A DNA stretch of 64,000 nucleotides from CALCLY01 sp900552775 (GTDB lineage: Bacteria; Bacillota; Clostridia; UMGS1883; UMGS1540): assembly GCA_937966555.1 (NCBI GenBank), contig CALCLY010000005.1, positions 8,340-72,339 on the forward strand. The letters run 5' to 3'. Both the position numbers and the translations under genes were made by a program. A model generated the notes under the pieces. The model searched no databases and was not told where the DNA came from. It was given only the letters and a program-made list of their open reading frames with translations. This document shows positions 17,679 through 26,587 of this stretch, in pieces (position 1 is the stretch's first letter; every line of letters begins with the position of its first letter).

Positions 17679-17703
17679 CAGGCTCAGCCTGCTTTTTTGT
17701 TTT
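17679..17703 (+). terminator. Short GC hairpin with T run
   Basis: GCAGGCTCAGCCTGC followed by TTTTTTGTTTTT. It lies at the 3' end of a recombinase remnant read from the other strand; no intact plus-strand gene precedes it. Confidence 0.5.
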
Positions 17704-17921
17704 TAAGCCGTTTTAGTTGTTCTTAAGTACTCAACCTTAACACCTTTTCTTGTGTTTACTTTTATCTTGTCGAAATTCTCCGGCATATCAAGCTCACCGA
17801 TGAACTTGTAATGTATTATAACCTCTTGAGTGCGGTTTAATCCCGTGCCCTCTACTGCGTGTACCTCAATTCTCTCAATCAGCTCCTGAAGAATCAGATG
17901 AAGTACGGTCTTTTTGACAGA
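17703..17921 (-). pseudogene. C-terminal remnant of a large serine recombinase
   Basis: About 72 codons ending in a stop at 17703. The stretch LILQELIERIEVHAVEG followed by VIIHYKFIGEL resembles the DUF4368 C-terminal region of TnpX-type large serine recombinases. The catalytic and recombinase domains are missing. Upstream the frame runs into unrelated sequence fused to a dead ABC-transporter gene. This suggests an old integrative element beside the tRNA-Leu gene, now mostly deleted. Confidence 0.6.
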
Positions 17922-18030
17922 GGCTAGTCTCCGCAGTCCAATACACCATTTACCGACTCCACAAATTACGGCAGGTCTGACCGTCTTCCAACCATACGAC
18001 GAGAGAGGGGGGTGCGGACATATTTGGGGA

Positions 18031-18287
18031 CATATCGTCCTGCGCTCCGATATACTCGATTTCGATATTCTTTCCTTCTTCAAAGCCTTCGTTTTTAAGT
18101 CCTTCGATAAATCCCTTGCGGCAATTATCAAGTGAAGGATGATCCGAAATCTGTGTAATACCTATTTTATAGACTTTTTCCGCCGATGCCCCATTCTGAG
18201 TATCCGCCGACTTATTTGTCGAACATCCGCAAAGCCTCGTAATTGTCAGCAAAGCTGCCGCAGTAATTGAAATTACCTTTTTAACAT
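18031..18287 (-). pseudogene. 5' remnant of an ABC transporter substrate-binding lipoprotein (TrpX-like)
   Basis: The reading frame contains KVYKIGITQISDHPSLDN, then GFIEGLKNEGF and IEIEYIGAQ, the start of the ABC_sub_bind (TrpX-type) family, after a signal sequence with LCGC lipobox. The natural ATG at 18287 is one base out of frame, as if an A was lost from ATGTTAAAAA. After about 75 codons homology stops and unrelated sequence runs to the recombinase remnant. The other ~250 residues and partner permease genes are absent. Dead gene. Confidence 0.6.
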
Positions 18288-18339
18288 TTTTTCTCTTCTC
18301 GTCTTTCCCATCTTTCTAAACTTTCCTTTAAAATAAAAA

Positions 18340-18373
18340 AATCTTCGGACAGACAAGACCGAAGGAACAAATA
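18340..18373 (-). terminator. Attenuator-like hairpin in the leader of the dead ABC gene
   Basis: On the minus strand CTTCGG...CCGAAG is followed by ATTTTTTTATTTT, about 55 bp before the dead start codon. A promoter lies further upstream, so this could once have been a regulated terminator. Confidence 0.5.
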
Positions 18374-18407
18374 TCGCAATATTAAATAAACTCCGCAAAA
18401 TCTATCC

Positions 18408-18439
18408 TCATCTAATCTCATCTAATCTCATCTAATCTC
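18408..18439. repeat. Short tandem repeat, 10-bp unit
   Basis: About three copies of TCATCTAATC in a row, inside the leader of the dead ABC transporter gene. Confidence 0.85.
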
Positions 18440-18446
18440 TGAAACC

Positions 18447-18475
18447 ATAATACCATAAAAGCATATTTTTATCAA
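18447..18475 (-). promoter_or_regulatory. Promoter of the dead ABC substrate-binding gene
   Basis: Minus strand TTGATA (18475-18470), 17-bp spacer, TATTAT (18452-18447). It still looks functional although the gene is broken. Confidence 0.55.
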
Positions 18476-18518
18476 CAACTTTTTTTATTTATACTGCATA
18501 CGGTTTTGCCGGAAAGAA

Positions 18519-18552
18519 GCTGTTTAAAAAGTCGGTTGACTTTTTAAACAGC
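18519..18552. repeat. Dispersed hairpin repeat, type A, copy 1
   Basis: GCTGTTTAAAAAGTC, loop GGTT, GACTTTTTAAACAGC: 15-bp perfect stem. A related hairpin with changed stem bases is at 45258. Confidence 0.85.
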
Positions 18553-18581
18553 CCCCTATTTACGAAGTATAAACTTAAAGA

Positions 18582-18637
18582 ACGGCTTTCAAAACCAATA
18601 CTTCCTTACCGGGCTGTGGCTTTTTAAACAGCCCCTA
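18582..18637. repeat. Dispersed repeat, type B, copy 1
   Basis: A 55-bp block from ACGGCTTTCAAAACC to AAACAGCCCC, present in inverted orientation at 63946-64000 with about two mismatches, and in part at 32124-32149. It ends in a hairpin (GGGCTGT...ACAGCCC) placed just after the end of the leftward operon, so it may serve as terminator. Confidence 0.85.
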
Positions 18638-18648
18638 TACTTCTATGA

Positions 18649-20163
18649 TTAAAAGAGCTTATTGATTTCCGCCAAGGTATTTCTCACAAGCAAATCTCCG
18701 CCCTCATGGCCGACCTTACCGCTTGCGATAAAAGCGCTGTAATGCTTGCCCTTTTCGGCTTTCTCCGTAGGCAAATATCCTAACGAACCGCAAGCAAGCT
18801 GAACCAGGAAGGTTTGCTCGGCACGGCTTCTCGCTTTAATCTGGTTGCCGTAATTGAGGAAAAGCTCAAACGGGTTTGTTGCAAAAGCAATATTTCCGAT
18901 TCTGAGTATATGAACCTCTGTGTCAATCACGTCAATTAACTCCTGAAGCCTCATTCTGCGCAAAACGCCGAGATAAATCTGAAGGTTTGCGGCATCGTTA
19001 AAATCCACATCTCCCTCTTTATCGGCAAAATATTCGCGGATTGCTTTCTTTGCCTCTGACTCATCTTTAAGCGTTGCACGTCTTAAGGGAAGCTTGAAAT
19101 TATGGACTTCGTGAACAAATTCATTGCTTTCTTCTTCCTCAAAAAGGCCCTCGTTATAAACCTCTATTATTTCATTTGCAATTCGCTTTCCCGCTTTTTT
19201 CATGCCTGCAATATCAAACATTGAGGGATCTGCTCTGCGAACCTTTGGATTATTGCGCGTAATATTCGGGTCATGGACATCACTCTCGGGCTCAACCCAG
19301 CGAACCAGGTCAACCGGGCACTGGTCCCCCGCAGCGCTGCAAAGCGGCAGCAGGAAAATCTCCTCGCCGAAATGACGTCTCAAAAGCATTTTAACCTCTC
19401 CCCAGAAGTCGGGAGATACAAACAGCCTGTGCTGAACACACTGAGCGGGGCACGCAAGATTTGCCACGATGCCCGAAAGCTTTTTGTTTTCATCAAAAAC
19501 ATATATAAGCTCAATACCGGAATCGTTTCCGCCTTCAAGCTCTGTAAACACGGCGGTATCCGTATTGCCCCACATCTGAGCGCTTCCGTCGGAATAGCAG
19601 GCTCTGCGGCACATCCCCACGGGAGCACGTCCGAAAGCGCTGACAAAAGAGCTTTCTTTTCTGTTTCTCCAAGCTGTCATAATTGCTTCGGATACCTTTT
19701 CGGTCAAAAGGATACTCATTTCTTCATCTGTGATAATATTGTCATTTCCTGTAATCTCCGCGCTTTCAACATATTTTCTGCCGGAGGGAAGATTTTCCTC
19801 CAAAAGGTTTCTGAAGGAGCCTGTAGCAGTCAGCACTTCACTCTCTATGCTCATTTCACGCTCCGTATAACCGGGACCGGTATGAGTGTGAATGGCGCTT
19901 ATAATAACCTTATCAACGTCAAGTCCTTCATTATTGTTTCTTATGTTGTTTTTGATTCTTTCGCAAAGTTTTTCCGTAACACTTACAAGGTCAACACTGC
20001 AAAATACAGCCTGGTCGTTTCCCGAGTCAAACGCAAGCGCCGTTGCCGTCACGGGCTTTTCAACATATTCGGAAATACGCTCCGCAAACTGACCCTGCAA
20101 TGAACAAGGTTTCTCGGGCGTAATATCCGTTTCCGCCCAGCCGGTTTTAATTCCGTAAATCAT
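18649..20163 (-). CDS. Neutral/alkaline ceramidase-like protein
   Basis: 504 residues without a signal peptide. The N-terminal GWAETDITPEKPCSLQGQ and FCSVDLVSVTE blocks, then SAIHTHTGPGY, match the neutral ceramidase N-terminal domain family. HTHTGPG provides metal-binding histidines in true ceramidases. Such cytosolic bacterial members are probably amidases or esterases acting on something other than ceramide. It is the last gene of an eight-gene leftward operon; 16 bp separate it from the CapA-like gene. Confidence 0.82.
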   Translation of the reverse strand: MIYGIKTGWAETDITPEKPCSLQGQFAERISEYVEKPVTATALAFDSGNDQAVFCSVDLVSVTEKLCERIKNNIRNNNEGLDVDKVIISAIHTHTGPGYTEREMSIESEVLTATGSFRNLLEENLPSGRKYVESAEITGNDNIITDEEMSILLTEKVSEAIMTAWRNRKESSFVSAFGRAPVGMCRRACYSDGSAQMWGNTDTAVFTELEGGNDSGIELIYVFDENKKLSGIVANLACPAQCVQHRLFVSPDFWGEVKMLLRRHFGEEIFLLPLCSAAGDQCPVDLVRWVEPESDVHDPNITRNNPKVRRADPSMFDIAGMKKAGKRIANEIIEVYNEGLFEEEESNEFVHEVHNFKLPLRRATLKDESEAKKAIREYFADKEGDVDFNDAANLQIYLGVLRRMRLQELIDVIDTEVHILRIGNIAFATNPFELFLNYGNQIKARSRAEQTFLVQLACGSLGYLPTEKAEKGKHYSAFIASGKVGHEGGDLLVRNTLAEINKLF

Positions 20164-20179
20164 TTTATTTACTCTCCTT

Positions 20180-21439
20180 CTATAATTGTACTTTTCCGTT
20201 TTCCGAAATATTGATTTTGCTCATCTCGGAAAATCTTGATAAAATTGAATTTTCGGTTGCTTTTCGCGGCCAGCCGAAGGATGAATGCTTCATCCCGAAT
20301 CCAAGCTCAACAGGCATAAACTCAAGGCTCTTAAGCTCTCTGTCTTCAATCTCAAATAATGCGATTACCGATTCTGTCATAGCTCTGCTTCTTTGCAAGC
20401 CTATTGTAAAATCGCGTGTGCGTGATTTAAAGACCTCATACACACCTTCTTCGGGCGCAACGCCGTATTTTTGATAAAAATCATAAGGGATAATCTTGCA
20501 ATTTTCAAGGTGCAGAATAAAATCACCGAGAGAATAAAATATCGGCAGCCCGTTATATATTTCAAAAGGTCTTAAAAGATGCGGTCCGTGACCTATGACG
20601 GCATGCGCTCCTTCATCAATGCACATATGCGCAAAATCCTTTAAAAACTCGGGTGTTGTTTCTAGCGTTTCACCTTCAAAACAGTGAGAATGAACGGACA
20701 CAAGCACTGTATCTGCCTGAAATTTCGCATCTCTGATTGCTGTCTTTATACGTTTTAAATCCGTTTTTGACACTTCGCTTAATACCTTAGGCTCGCCGAG
20801 TCTGAAAATCATATTGCCGAATCTTACCTCGCCCTCCTCGGGCGGCAACAGATACCCTTGTTTTTGGTCATCAAGCATTTCCGCATTTAATTTTGTTTTA
20901 TCGGCAATTTCATTTAACACCTTAAGGTCATCATTGCGGACATAAACCACTTCTTTAATGCCAAGGGAATTTATCCCCGGTCTTCCGATAAAATCACGAG
21001 ACTGCTCCCCGGCTTCCGCCCCCGGCGAAAAGTCGGCAGTGCAGGATATTACGGCAGCTCTTCCGCTCGGAGTATTTATATAAGACGGCCTCGACGCTTC
21101 GGCAAGATTTCTGCCGGCGCCCGAATTTAAAAAGCCTGCGGATTTAACGTTTTCAAGTGTCTGCAAAAAGCCGTTAACCGCAAAATCCATACAATGATTA
21201 TTTGCGGTTGTTGTGACGTTAAAGCCGAAATCTTTAAGATCCGAAATTACGTTTTTCTCCGTTCTGAGCCATGTTCCGCCGCTGTATTTTGCAGGATAGC
21301 AATCTTCGCAAACAGTTGTTTCAAGATTGAAAAATCTTATATCTCCGCGGCAGATATAATTCTTGATTTCATCAAAGCCGTCATAGTATCGGGGCAAATT
21401 CTTTTGTATCGCACAATCGCCCACAGCAGTAATTTTCAT
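20180..21439 (-). CDS. CapA-family (PGA_cap) metallophosphatase-like protein
   Basis: 419 residues from the ATG at 21439 (TTGGAGATAATT upstream; the TTG at 21451 belongs to the ribosome site). ITAVGDCAIQ, FFNLETTV, TTANNHCMDF and VIGHGPHLL mark the metallophosphoesterase-like fold of the poly-gamma-glutamate CapA family. YSLGDFI is the usual late motif. No membrane anchor is present, unlike capsule-linked CapA, so a cytosolic hydrolase is more likely. Seventh gene of the operon. Confidence 0.88.
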   Translation of the reverse strand: MKITAVGDCAIQKNLPRYYDGFDEIKNYICRGDIRFFNLETTVCEDCYPAKYSGGTWLRTEKNVISDLKDFGFNVTTTANNHCMDFAVNGFLQTLENVKSAGFLNSGAGRNLAEASRPSYINTPSGRAAVISCTADFSPGAEAGEQSRDFIGRPGINSLGIKEVVYVRNDDLKVLNEIADKTKLNAEMLDDQKQGYLLPPEEGEVRFGNMIFRLGEPKVLSEVSKTDLKRIKTAIRDAKFQADTVLVSVHSHCFEGETLETTPEFLKDFAHMCIDEGAHAVIGHGPHLLRPFEIYNGLPIFYSLGDFILHLENCKIIPYDFYQKYGVAPEEGVYEVFKSRTRDFTIGLQRSRAMTESVIALFEIEDRELKSLEFMPVELGFGMKHSSFGWPRKATENSILSRFSEMSKINISENGKVQL

Positions 21440-21451
21440 AATTATCTCCAA

Positions 21452-22549
21452 TCAAGCAAAGTATTTCATAATTATATCTTTTTCGATTTCAAAGCTTTTT
21501 GACACACTTGATTTCTCCAGCCATTCTTCTCTTGTATGAACTCTGCCGCCGTTATAGGTTCCGACACATACCGCCGGAACTCCCATGGAAAGCGGAATAT
21601 TTGCATCCGTTGACGCCGAGCAAATCACAACGTCTTCTCCCGAATGTTTTTTCTGAACCTCCATACAAAATGCCGCCATATCGTCAATCTTCTTTTTATC
21701 TACGTTTTGCATGCAGGGTCTGTCACCGACAAGCTCGACGGTTACACAGGCTCCGAGGGACTTCATATATTCAAAAATCTCCTCGAATTTCTTTTTCATG
21801 TATTCAAGATTTTCAAATGCTTCGCTTCTGTATTCGCAAAGCATCTGAGCCTCCTCGGGAATTGTGTTAACGGACGTTCCTCCCGAAATCACACCGACAT
21901 TATAGGTGGTTTTTGCATTTGTCGGAACCTCAAGCTCATATATTTTTGTAATTCCCTTTGCCAAAACATCAACGGCGCTCTGATTTCCGAAGCTCCCGTA
22001 TGAATGTCCGCCTTCGCTTTTAACGGTCACCTTATACCTGTGCGAGCCGACACTTTGTGTTACGATCTCGCTGTATACACCGTCAAACGTGTAAAACTCA
22101 GCAATATCCTTGCCGTACCTTTCAAATACCGCTCTTGTTCCCTTTAAATTTCCGAGCCCTTCCTCGCATGAATTAAAGACAATCAAAAGCGTTTTCCCGG
22201 GCTTTTTGCCCAAGTCCGATATATACTTCAGATTTGCAATGAGCGACGCAAGGCAAACTGTATCGTCTCCGCATCCGGGACAATATATATTACTGTCATC
22301 CTCTAAAAGCGGCAACGGCTCCGTATCGGGAAAAACAACATCCGTATGAGCTTCGAAAACAACCGTCTCGGGGCTGTTGCCGTCTATTTTAACAATTACA
22401 TTTTTTGCATCGTCTGTTTCTGCTTTGAAGCCCCATGAATGCAAAATATTTGTTATATACTCAACTCTTTTATCCTCAAGTCCGGAAGGAGCGGGAATTA
22501 CGCATAATTCCCGCAAGAGCTTATCGTTTAAATCATAATACTTTTTCAT
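21452..22549 (-). CDS. M20-family metallopeptidase
   Basis: 365 residues. FEAHTDVVFPD carries the first zinc His and Asp; GCGDDTVCLAS the bridging Asp; NSCEEGLGNLKG the catalytic Glu pair; GVISGGTSVNTIPEEA the dimerisation domain; and GRVHTREEWLE the last His. M20 enzymes split dipeptides, tripeptides or N-acyl amino acids. In this operon it may remove an amino-acid or acyl decoration from the substrate. It lies 12 bp from the CapA-like gene. Confidence 0.92.
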   Translation of the reverse strand: MKKYYDLNDKLLRELCVIPAPSGLEDKRVEYITNILHSWGFKAETDDAKNVIVKIDGNSPETVVFEAHTDVVFPDTEPLPLLEDDSNIYCPGCGDDTVCLASLIANLKYISDLGKKPGKTLLIVFNSCEEGLGNLKGTRAVFERYGKDIAEFYTFDGVYSEIVTQSVGSHRYKVTVKSEGGHSYGSFGNQSAVDVLAKGITKIYELEVPTNAKTTYNVGVISGGTSVNTIPEEAQMLCEYRSEAFENLEYMKKKFEEIFEYMKSLGACVTVELVGDRPCMQNVDKKKIDDMAAFCMEVQKKHSGEDVVICSASTDANIPLSMGVPAVCVGTYNGGRVHTREEWLEKSSVSKSFEIEKDIIMKYFA

Positions 22550-22559
22550 AGCCGGCCTC

Positions 22560-23906
22560 TTAAAGTATTTCTATGCCGAGTATATCGCACAAATCTTTAA
22601 TCTTATCCGTGTTGTCTCCGTAAGAAATAATATAATGCTGACACATTACGTTCTGAACAAAATCCTCTGTATCGCGAATCTTGATTTTCAGGCCGGGAAG
22701 CTGCGGCGCAGGCTGCGTCCATCCTGCCTCCTCCCATTTCTGCGGAGTTTCGGCAACGCCGAGCTCCATGTGCATATAGTAGCTGTCTCCGCAATGCGTC
22801 AGACGGCAAAGCGTAACGGTTCCCGTTTTAAGCTTTGAAACATTTAAAATTCCTTCGGAAAGCTCACCGAACGCAGCCGGCATAACCTTTGTCTCACCGT
22901 CTGTCACCTCTGCCGGAACATAATCGGGAACGCCCATTAAGACGCCGTCTTCAAAATACTCGTAAAATTCAAGATATGCCGCGCACTGCCCCGTCAAATA
23001 TTTAACCATAAGCTGTGTTACCGCGCCGAGGCAATCGTTTTCGGGAATGGTGCAAAGCTTATCAACATCCGAAAGAAGCATGAACACGGGCGCCGGCGGA
23101 AAACCGAAAAGCTTTTTCATTCCGTCAACATCCTTAAGGGAAACAGCGTCGCACTTTCTCTCACGCACAAGAGCAGATACGGCAAGATAAAGCTTTGCCG
23201 CAATTTCCATGCTTTCTCTTTTTCCTTCCTTGAGAAAATGCCATTTTGAAATATACTTGTCTATAACCTCGTTTACCTCTGCATCGGAAATCCCTTCGAG
23301 TCTCTTCTCGATATCCATAAGCTCCATCGTTTCGATTTCAGTTCCGATTGTACGCTTTAAGGATGCGCCGTCATAAAGAGTTCCGTAAAGGTTCATGTCT
23401 CTGTATCCGCCCATAAACACTCTCGAATGACGAAGCTTTTCTGCCGCGCACGCGGCGCTTCCCCATGCTGCAACGCGTTTTGCCGACGACTCTTTTCCGA
23501 TTATATCATATATGTATTTAAACGTATATCCCATATCGAAAAATGTTTTGCGCAGCGCAGACGTCCCCGCCTGGTCGGCTGTTGTAACTATTCTTCCGTC
23601 CTCAATCCAGCCGCACAAGCCCCACAAAACCATGGGTTTATTTCTGAAGTGCTCACAAACCTTTATAACGGCGTGAGTCGGAATCCAGCCCGCAATACAA
23701 ACAACGAGAAAATCAAAATCCTCGCTTTTAAGCTTTTTGACAGCTTTTTCTATGTCCTTTTCTTCATAATCGTCGGTTATCGGGAAAACAGACACGGTAT
23801 CGACGCCGGCATTGTTTAAATCCCCGAGCGCTTTTCCGCATTTTTCTTCCAAAATCTCAATAGGTGTGTTTACTTCGCCGAATCCGGCAAAACCAGCTTT
23901 AATCAT
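22560..23906 (-). CDS. L-fucose/L-arabinose isomerase-family protein
   Basis: 448 residues starting at the ATG at 23906, which has AAAGGAAC upstream; the ATG at 23924 lacks one. The first domain resembles FucI/AraA (DFLVVCIAGWIPTHAV, then PMVLWGLCGWIEDGR). The C-terminal part (TGTVTLCRLTHCGDSYYMH) resembles the fucose isomerase C-terminal barrel. These enzymes convert aldoses to ketoses using Mn2+. The true substrate is unknown, and some family members are not isomerases. It follows the FGGY kinase directly. Confidence 0.85.
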   Translation of the reverse strand: MIKAGFAGFGEVNTPIEILEEKCGKALGDLNNAGVDTVSVFPITDDYEEKDIEKAVKKLKSEDFDFLVVCIAGWIPTHAVIKVCEHFRNKPMVLWGLCGWIEDGRIVTTADQAGTSALRKTFFDMGYTFKYIYDIIGKESSAKRVAAWGSAACAAEKLRHSRVFMGGYRDMNLYGTLYDGASLKRTIGTEIETMELMDIEKRLEGISDAEVNEVIDKYISKWHFLKEGKRESMEIAAKLYLAVSALVRERKCDAVSLKDVDGMKKLFGFPPAPVFMLLSDVDKLCTIPENDCLGAVTQLMVKYLTGQCAAYLEFYEYFEDGVLMGVPDYVPAEVTDGETKVMPAAFGELSEGILNVSKLKTGTVTLCRLTHCGDSYYMHMELGVAETPQKWEEAGWTQPAPQLPGLKIKIRDTEDFVQNVMCQHYIISYGDNTDKIKDLCDILGIEIL

Positions 23907-23920
23907 ATTGTTTGTTCCTT

Positions 23921-25324
23921 TCATACAGGATTTAATAAATTATCCGTCATTTTATATCGGGAAAACACCTCGTCATAGTTAACTCCGGAGGAGCTGAATG
24001 TTTTGTCGGTTAAAACGATTTTCACGCAAGCGCTCTTTACGCTTTCAAACACGCCACAGCCCACTCCAGCCAGAATCGCAGAGCCCAGGCAGGCGGTTTC
24101 CCTGTTTTTCAGAGTGTTGAGCGTTTTCCCCGTCATATCGGCCTTGATTTGACACCACAGCGGACTCATTGCACCGCCGCCCATAATTTTAATGCTTGTT
24201 ACGTTGTACGGCAGATATTCAATGTTTTCTCGAAGCTGAGCCGAAACCGCTTCAAGTATGCTGCGCACAAAATGTCCTCTCGTATGCTGAAGCGTTACAC
24301 CCGTAAAGCTTCCCTTTGCGGACGGATTGTATTTCGGCATTGTGCTGCCGGAAAGATGCGGAAGCATTGTAAGCCCGTCGCAGCCGGGCGGCACCTCCTC
24401 AGCCAGTTTGTCAAGATCTGCAAAGGAAAAATCCTCGCAAAAATTGTTTTTAAACCATTTGAGCGCTATGCCTGCCGTCTGCGTCCAAAGAATACGGGCA
24501 TATCCTCCGTCAAAATTATAGTGGCACGGAATAATACTGTCAGGGTCATATGCCGGAATACTGTTGCAGGGGGCGAAGAGAACCATTGAGGTCCCCGTCA
24601 TTTCGCTTATATCGCCTTCGTGCAAAACGCCTGCGCCGATAGCTGCGGCAACCTGATCCATGCCGCTTGTCATAACCTTGATACCGTTATAATCTCCGAC
24701 ATATTGAGCGCTGTCAAAAAGCCTTGGAAGCTTTTCCTTCGATACACCCAGGAAAGTCAGCATTTCGTCCCACCACTCGCCGTTTCTGATGTCAAAGTAA
24801 AGCGATGATGACTGCAGCGATTTTTCCGTGACAAATTCACCCGTAAGCTTATAAAGAATATAGTCCTCAAGAAGAAATATCTTTCTTGTTTTCTCAAAAA
24901 CCTCAGGCAAATTTTTCTTAAACCATAAAAGCTTTGAAGCGGGCCATGTGGCTGTTATTTCGGGCTGTCCGGTTATTTCGTAAACCTTTCTGTTTCCAAA
25001 AGCCTCTTTTATTTCCAACGCTTCTTCCGATGCTCTGTTGTCAAGCCATACCACGGCATTATGCAAAGGCTTACCGTTATCGTCTGTCAAAATCAGAGTT
25101 TCGCATTGCGTATCGACAGCCAGCGCGTATATCTCCGCTTCGGCGCGCGCATCGCTTATTGCCGTTTTGACTATATCGATATAATCATCGGCAGCAAATT
25201 CAACCGTGTCACCGCTTGTTATTAAATTATAATCATATGTACGGCAAAAAAGCATTTTACCGTTTTCGTCAAAGGCTGCGGCCTTTACGGAGGTTGTTCC
25301 GACATCAATTCCGAGTAAATTCAT
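23921..25324 (-). CDS. FGGY-family carbohydrate kinase
   Basis: 467 residues. GIDVGTTSVKAAAFDENG is the N-terminal phosphate-binding loop; VVWLDNRASEEA, TSGMDQVAAAIGAG and the MGGGAMSPLWCQIKADMTGK block are the FGGY signatures. It resembles xylulokinase-like members. It would phosphorylate the ketose made by the adjacent isomerase. It lies 14 bp after yjbQ; its stop sits just before the isomerase ribosome site, so expression is tightly linked. Confidence 0.94.
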   Translation of the reverse strand: MNLLGIDVGTTSVKAAAFDENGKMLFCRTYDYNLITSGDTVEFAADDYIDIVKTAISDARAEAEIYALAVDTQCETLILTDDNGKPLHNAVVWLDNRASEEALEIKEAFGNRKVYEITGQPEITATWPASKLLWFKKNLPEVFEKTRKIFLLEDYILYKLTGEFVTEKSLQSSSLYFDIRNGEWWDEMLTFLGVSKEKLPRLFDSAQYVGDYNGIKVMTSGMDQVAAAIGAGVLHEGDISEMTGTSMVLFAPCNSIPAYDPDSIIPCHYNFDGGYARILWTQTAGIALKWFKNNFCEDFSFADLDKLAEEVPPGCDGLTMLPHLSGSTMPKYNPSAKGSFTGVTLQHTRGHFVRSILEAVSAQLRENIEYLPYNVTSIKIMGGGAMSPLWCQIKADMTGKTLNTLKNRETACLGSAILAGVGCGVFESVKSACVKIVLTDKTFSSSGVNYDEVFSRYKMTDNLLNPV

Positions 25325-25338
25325 TTATGCCTCCGGTT

Positions 25339-25959
25339 TTATCTCTTCTGCTGCAATGTGTAATGTACATCGTCAGCCTTTTCTTCATCGGTGTATTTGC
25401 GTAATGTGTTAATTGTTTCGCCGTTGTTCCACTTTCTGTCGCCCACATCCTCGCATGTACCCATAACGGTTACGTTAAGCTGTCTGTGACGAGCGCGAAC
25501 GTGATCCCAGTCAACAAAGTAAATATGAGCAAACTCGCCGCCGTCAAGCACACCGTCTTTAATTGTCATGGTTTCGCTTCTTCCGAAGAATACAGAACGC
25601 AGATGTCCGTCTGTGTTCATGCTTGTGAAGTCGCCCGGTTCGTTTACGTGTCTGCCGAACTGTGTATGAATCGGGCCGGGATGACGATACTGATGCTCTT
25701 CGGCAAAATCGGGTATCATCTTCCTCATAATATCGAGCAAATCATGCTGTAAATACTCGATGTCAAACGAATCGATATCGTGTGAGCATTCCTGAATCAT
25801 TACGGAACAGGTTGTGTGATGCGACGCGATGCAAACCGTGCCGTTTTTAACGCCCGAAGCCTCTACAATCTCAATAATCTCCTTTGATACATCGTGAAAA
25901 GTCGGTATCCATCCTCTTGACTGAAGCTCAAGCTCCTTCTGAAATACTTTAAATTCCAT
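25339..25959 (-). CDS. yjbQ: YjbQ/UPF0047 family protein
   Basis: 206 residues. CIASHHTTCSVMIQE and the RHPGPIHTQFGRHVNEPGD block followed by SMNTDGHLRS hold the conserved His/Asp/Asn residues of UPF0047. The family has weak thiamine-phosphate synthase activity, described as a secondary function, and its physiological role is unclear. It is longer than the ~140-residue core, with an extended tail after VMGTCEDVGDRK. Its place between sugar isomerase and kinase genes suggests a role on a phosphorylated sugar. Confidence 0.9.
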   Translation of the reverse strand: MEFKVFQKELELQSRGWIPTFHDVSKEIIEIVEASGVKNGTVCIASHHTTCSVMIQECSHDIDSFDIEYLQHDLLDIMRKMIPDFAEEHQYRHPGPIHTQFGRHVNEPGDFTSMNTDGHLRSVFFGRSETMTIKDGVLDGGEFAHIYFVDWDHVRARHRQLNVTVMGTCEDVGDRKWNNGETINTLRKYTDEEKADDVHYTLQQKR

Positions 25960-25983
25960 CTTAAAATCTCCCCTTTAAAAATT

Positions 25984-26577
25984 TTATTTATTAAGCCTTT
26001 GCCCAACCGCACCGCCGGGGTGAATCAGGGCAAATTGCTCATTTTTATAATCGGTTTCCTCAATAAGAGCCGTCTGAAGCACATGGAAAATAACTCCGAG
26101 CGCCGTGGTTGACGTTGTTCCCTGAGAATTATATTTATCCGTCTCACGGTTAACGTGCTGGTGCAGCACAACATCCGCGCCGCATGCCAACGGTGATTCA
26201 AGATTTTCCGTTACTGTTATTATTTTAACGCCTTTTTTTCTGCAAATATCCATAATAGGCAAAAGCTCTGCGGTTTTTCCGCCTCTTGAAGCAAAGAGCA
26301 TTACATCGTCTTTTTGCAGAAAGCCGCTTGCGCCGTGCACCGCCTCGGCAGGTGAAATGAACCTCGCAGGGCGCTCGATACAACACATCAAATGCGCAAA
26401 ATGCCTGCACATAATTCCCGAATGTCCGCATCCCGACGCACCGATCCGCGGAGCGTTCTTCAAAAGCTCAACCGCCTTTAAAAATGCTTTCTCATCAAAG
26501 TCGTCGGCCATTTCTCTTATACATTCGGCCTCTATTTCAAAAACATCCGTCATCGCCTTAAGCGTTTTATCAGTCAT
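25984..26577 (-). CDS. SIS-domain sugar-phosphate isomerase-like protein
   Basis: 197 residues: one SIS domain with IGASGCGHSGIMCRHFAH, VMLFASRGGKTAEL and VKIITVTENLESPLACGAD. This is the KpsF/GutQ/phosphoheptose isomerase-like fold binding phosphosugars. There are no CBS domains, unlike KpsF. A C-terminal HPGGAVGQRL is a typical final motif of arabinose-5-phosphate isomerase-like proteins. Second gene of the operon, about 10 bp after the TIM-like gene. Confidence 0.9.
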   Translation of the reverse strand: MTDKTLKAMTDVFEIEAECIREMADDFDEKAFLKAVELLKNAPRIGASGCGHSGIMCRHFAHLMCCIERPARFISPAEAVHGASGFLQKDDVMLFASRGGKTAELLPIMDICRKKGVKIITVTENLESPLACGADVVLHQHVNRETDKYNSQGTTSTTALGVIFHVLQTALIEETDYKNEQFALIHPGGAVGQRLNK

Positions 26578-26587
26578 TTATAAAACC

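Noticed and set aside
18400..18440. TCATCTAATC repeats as a CRISPR array
   Set aside because: Ten-base units directly adjacent, no spacers, no cas genes.
18340..18480. Leader of the dead ABC gene as a tryptophan T-box, near tRNA-Trp
   Set aside because: No T-box sequence (AGGGTGGNACCGCG) or specifier loop could be found; only a short attenuator-like hairpin.
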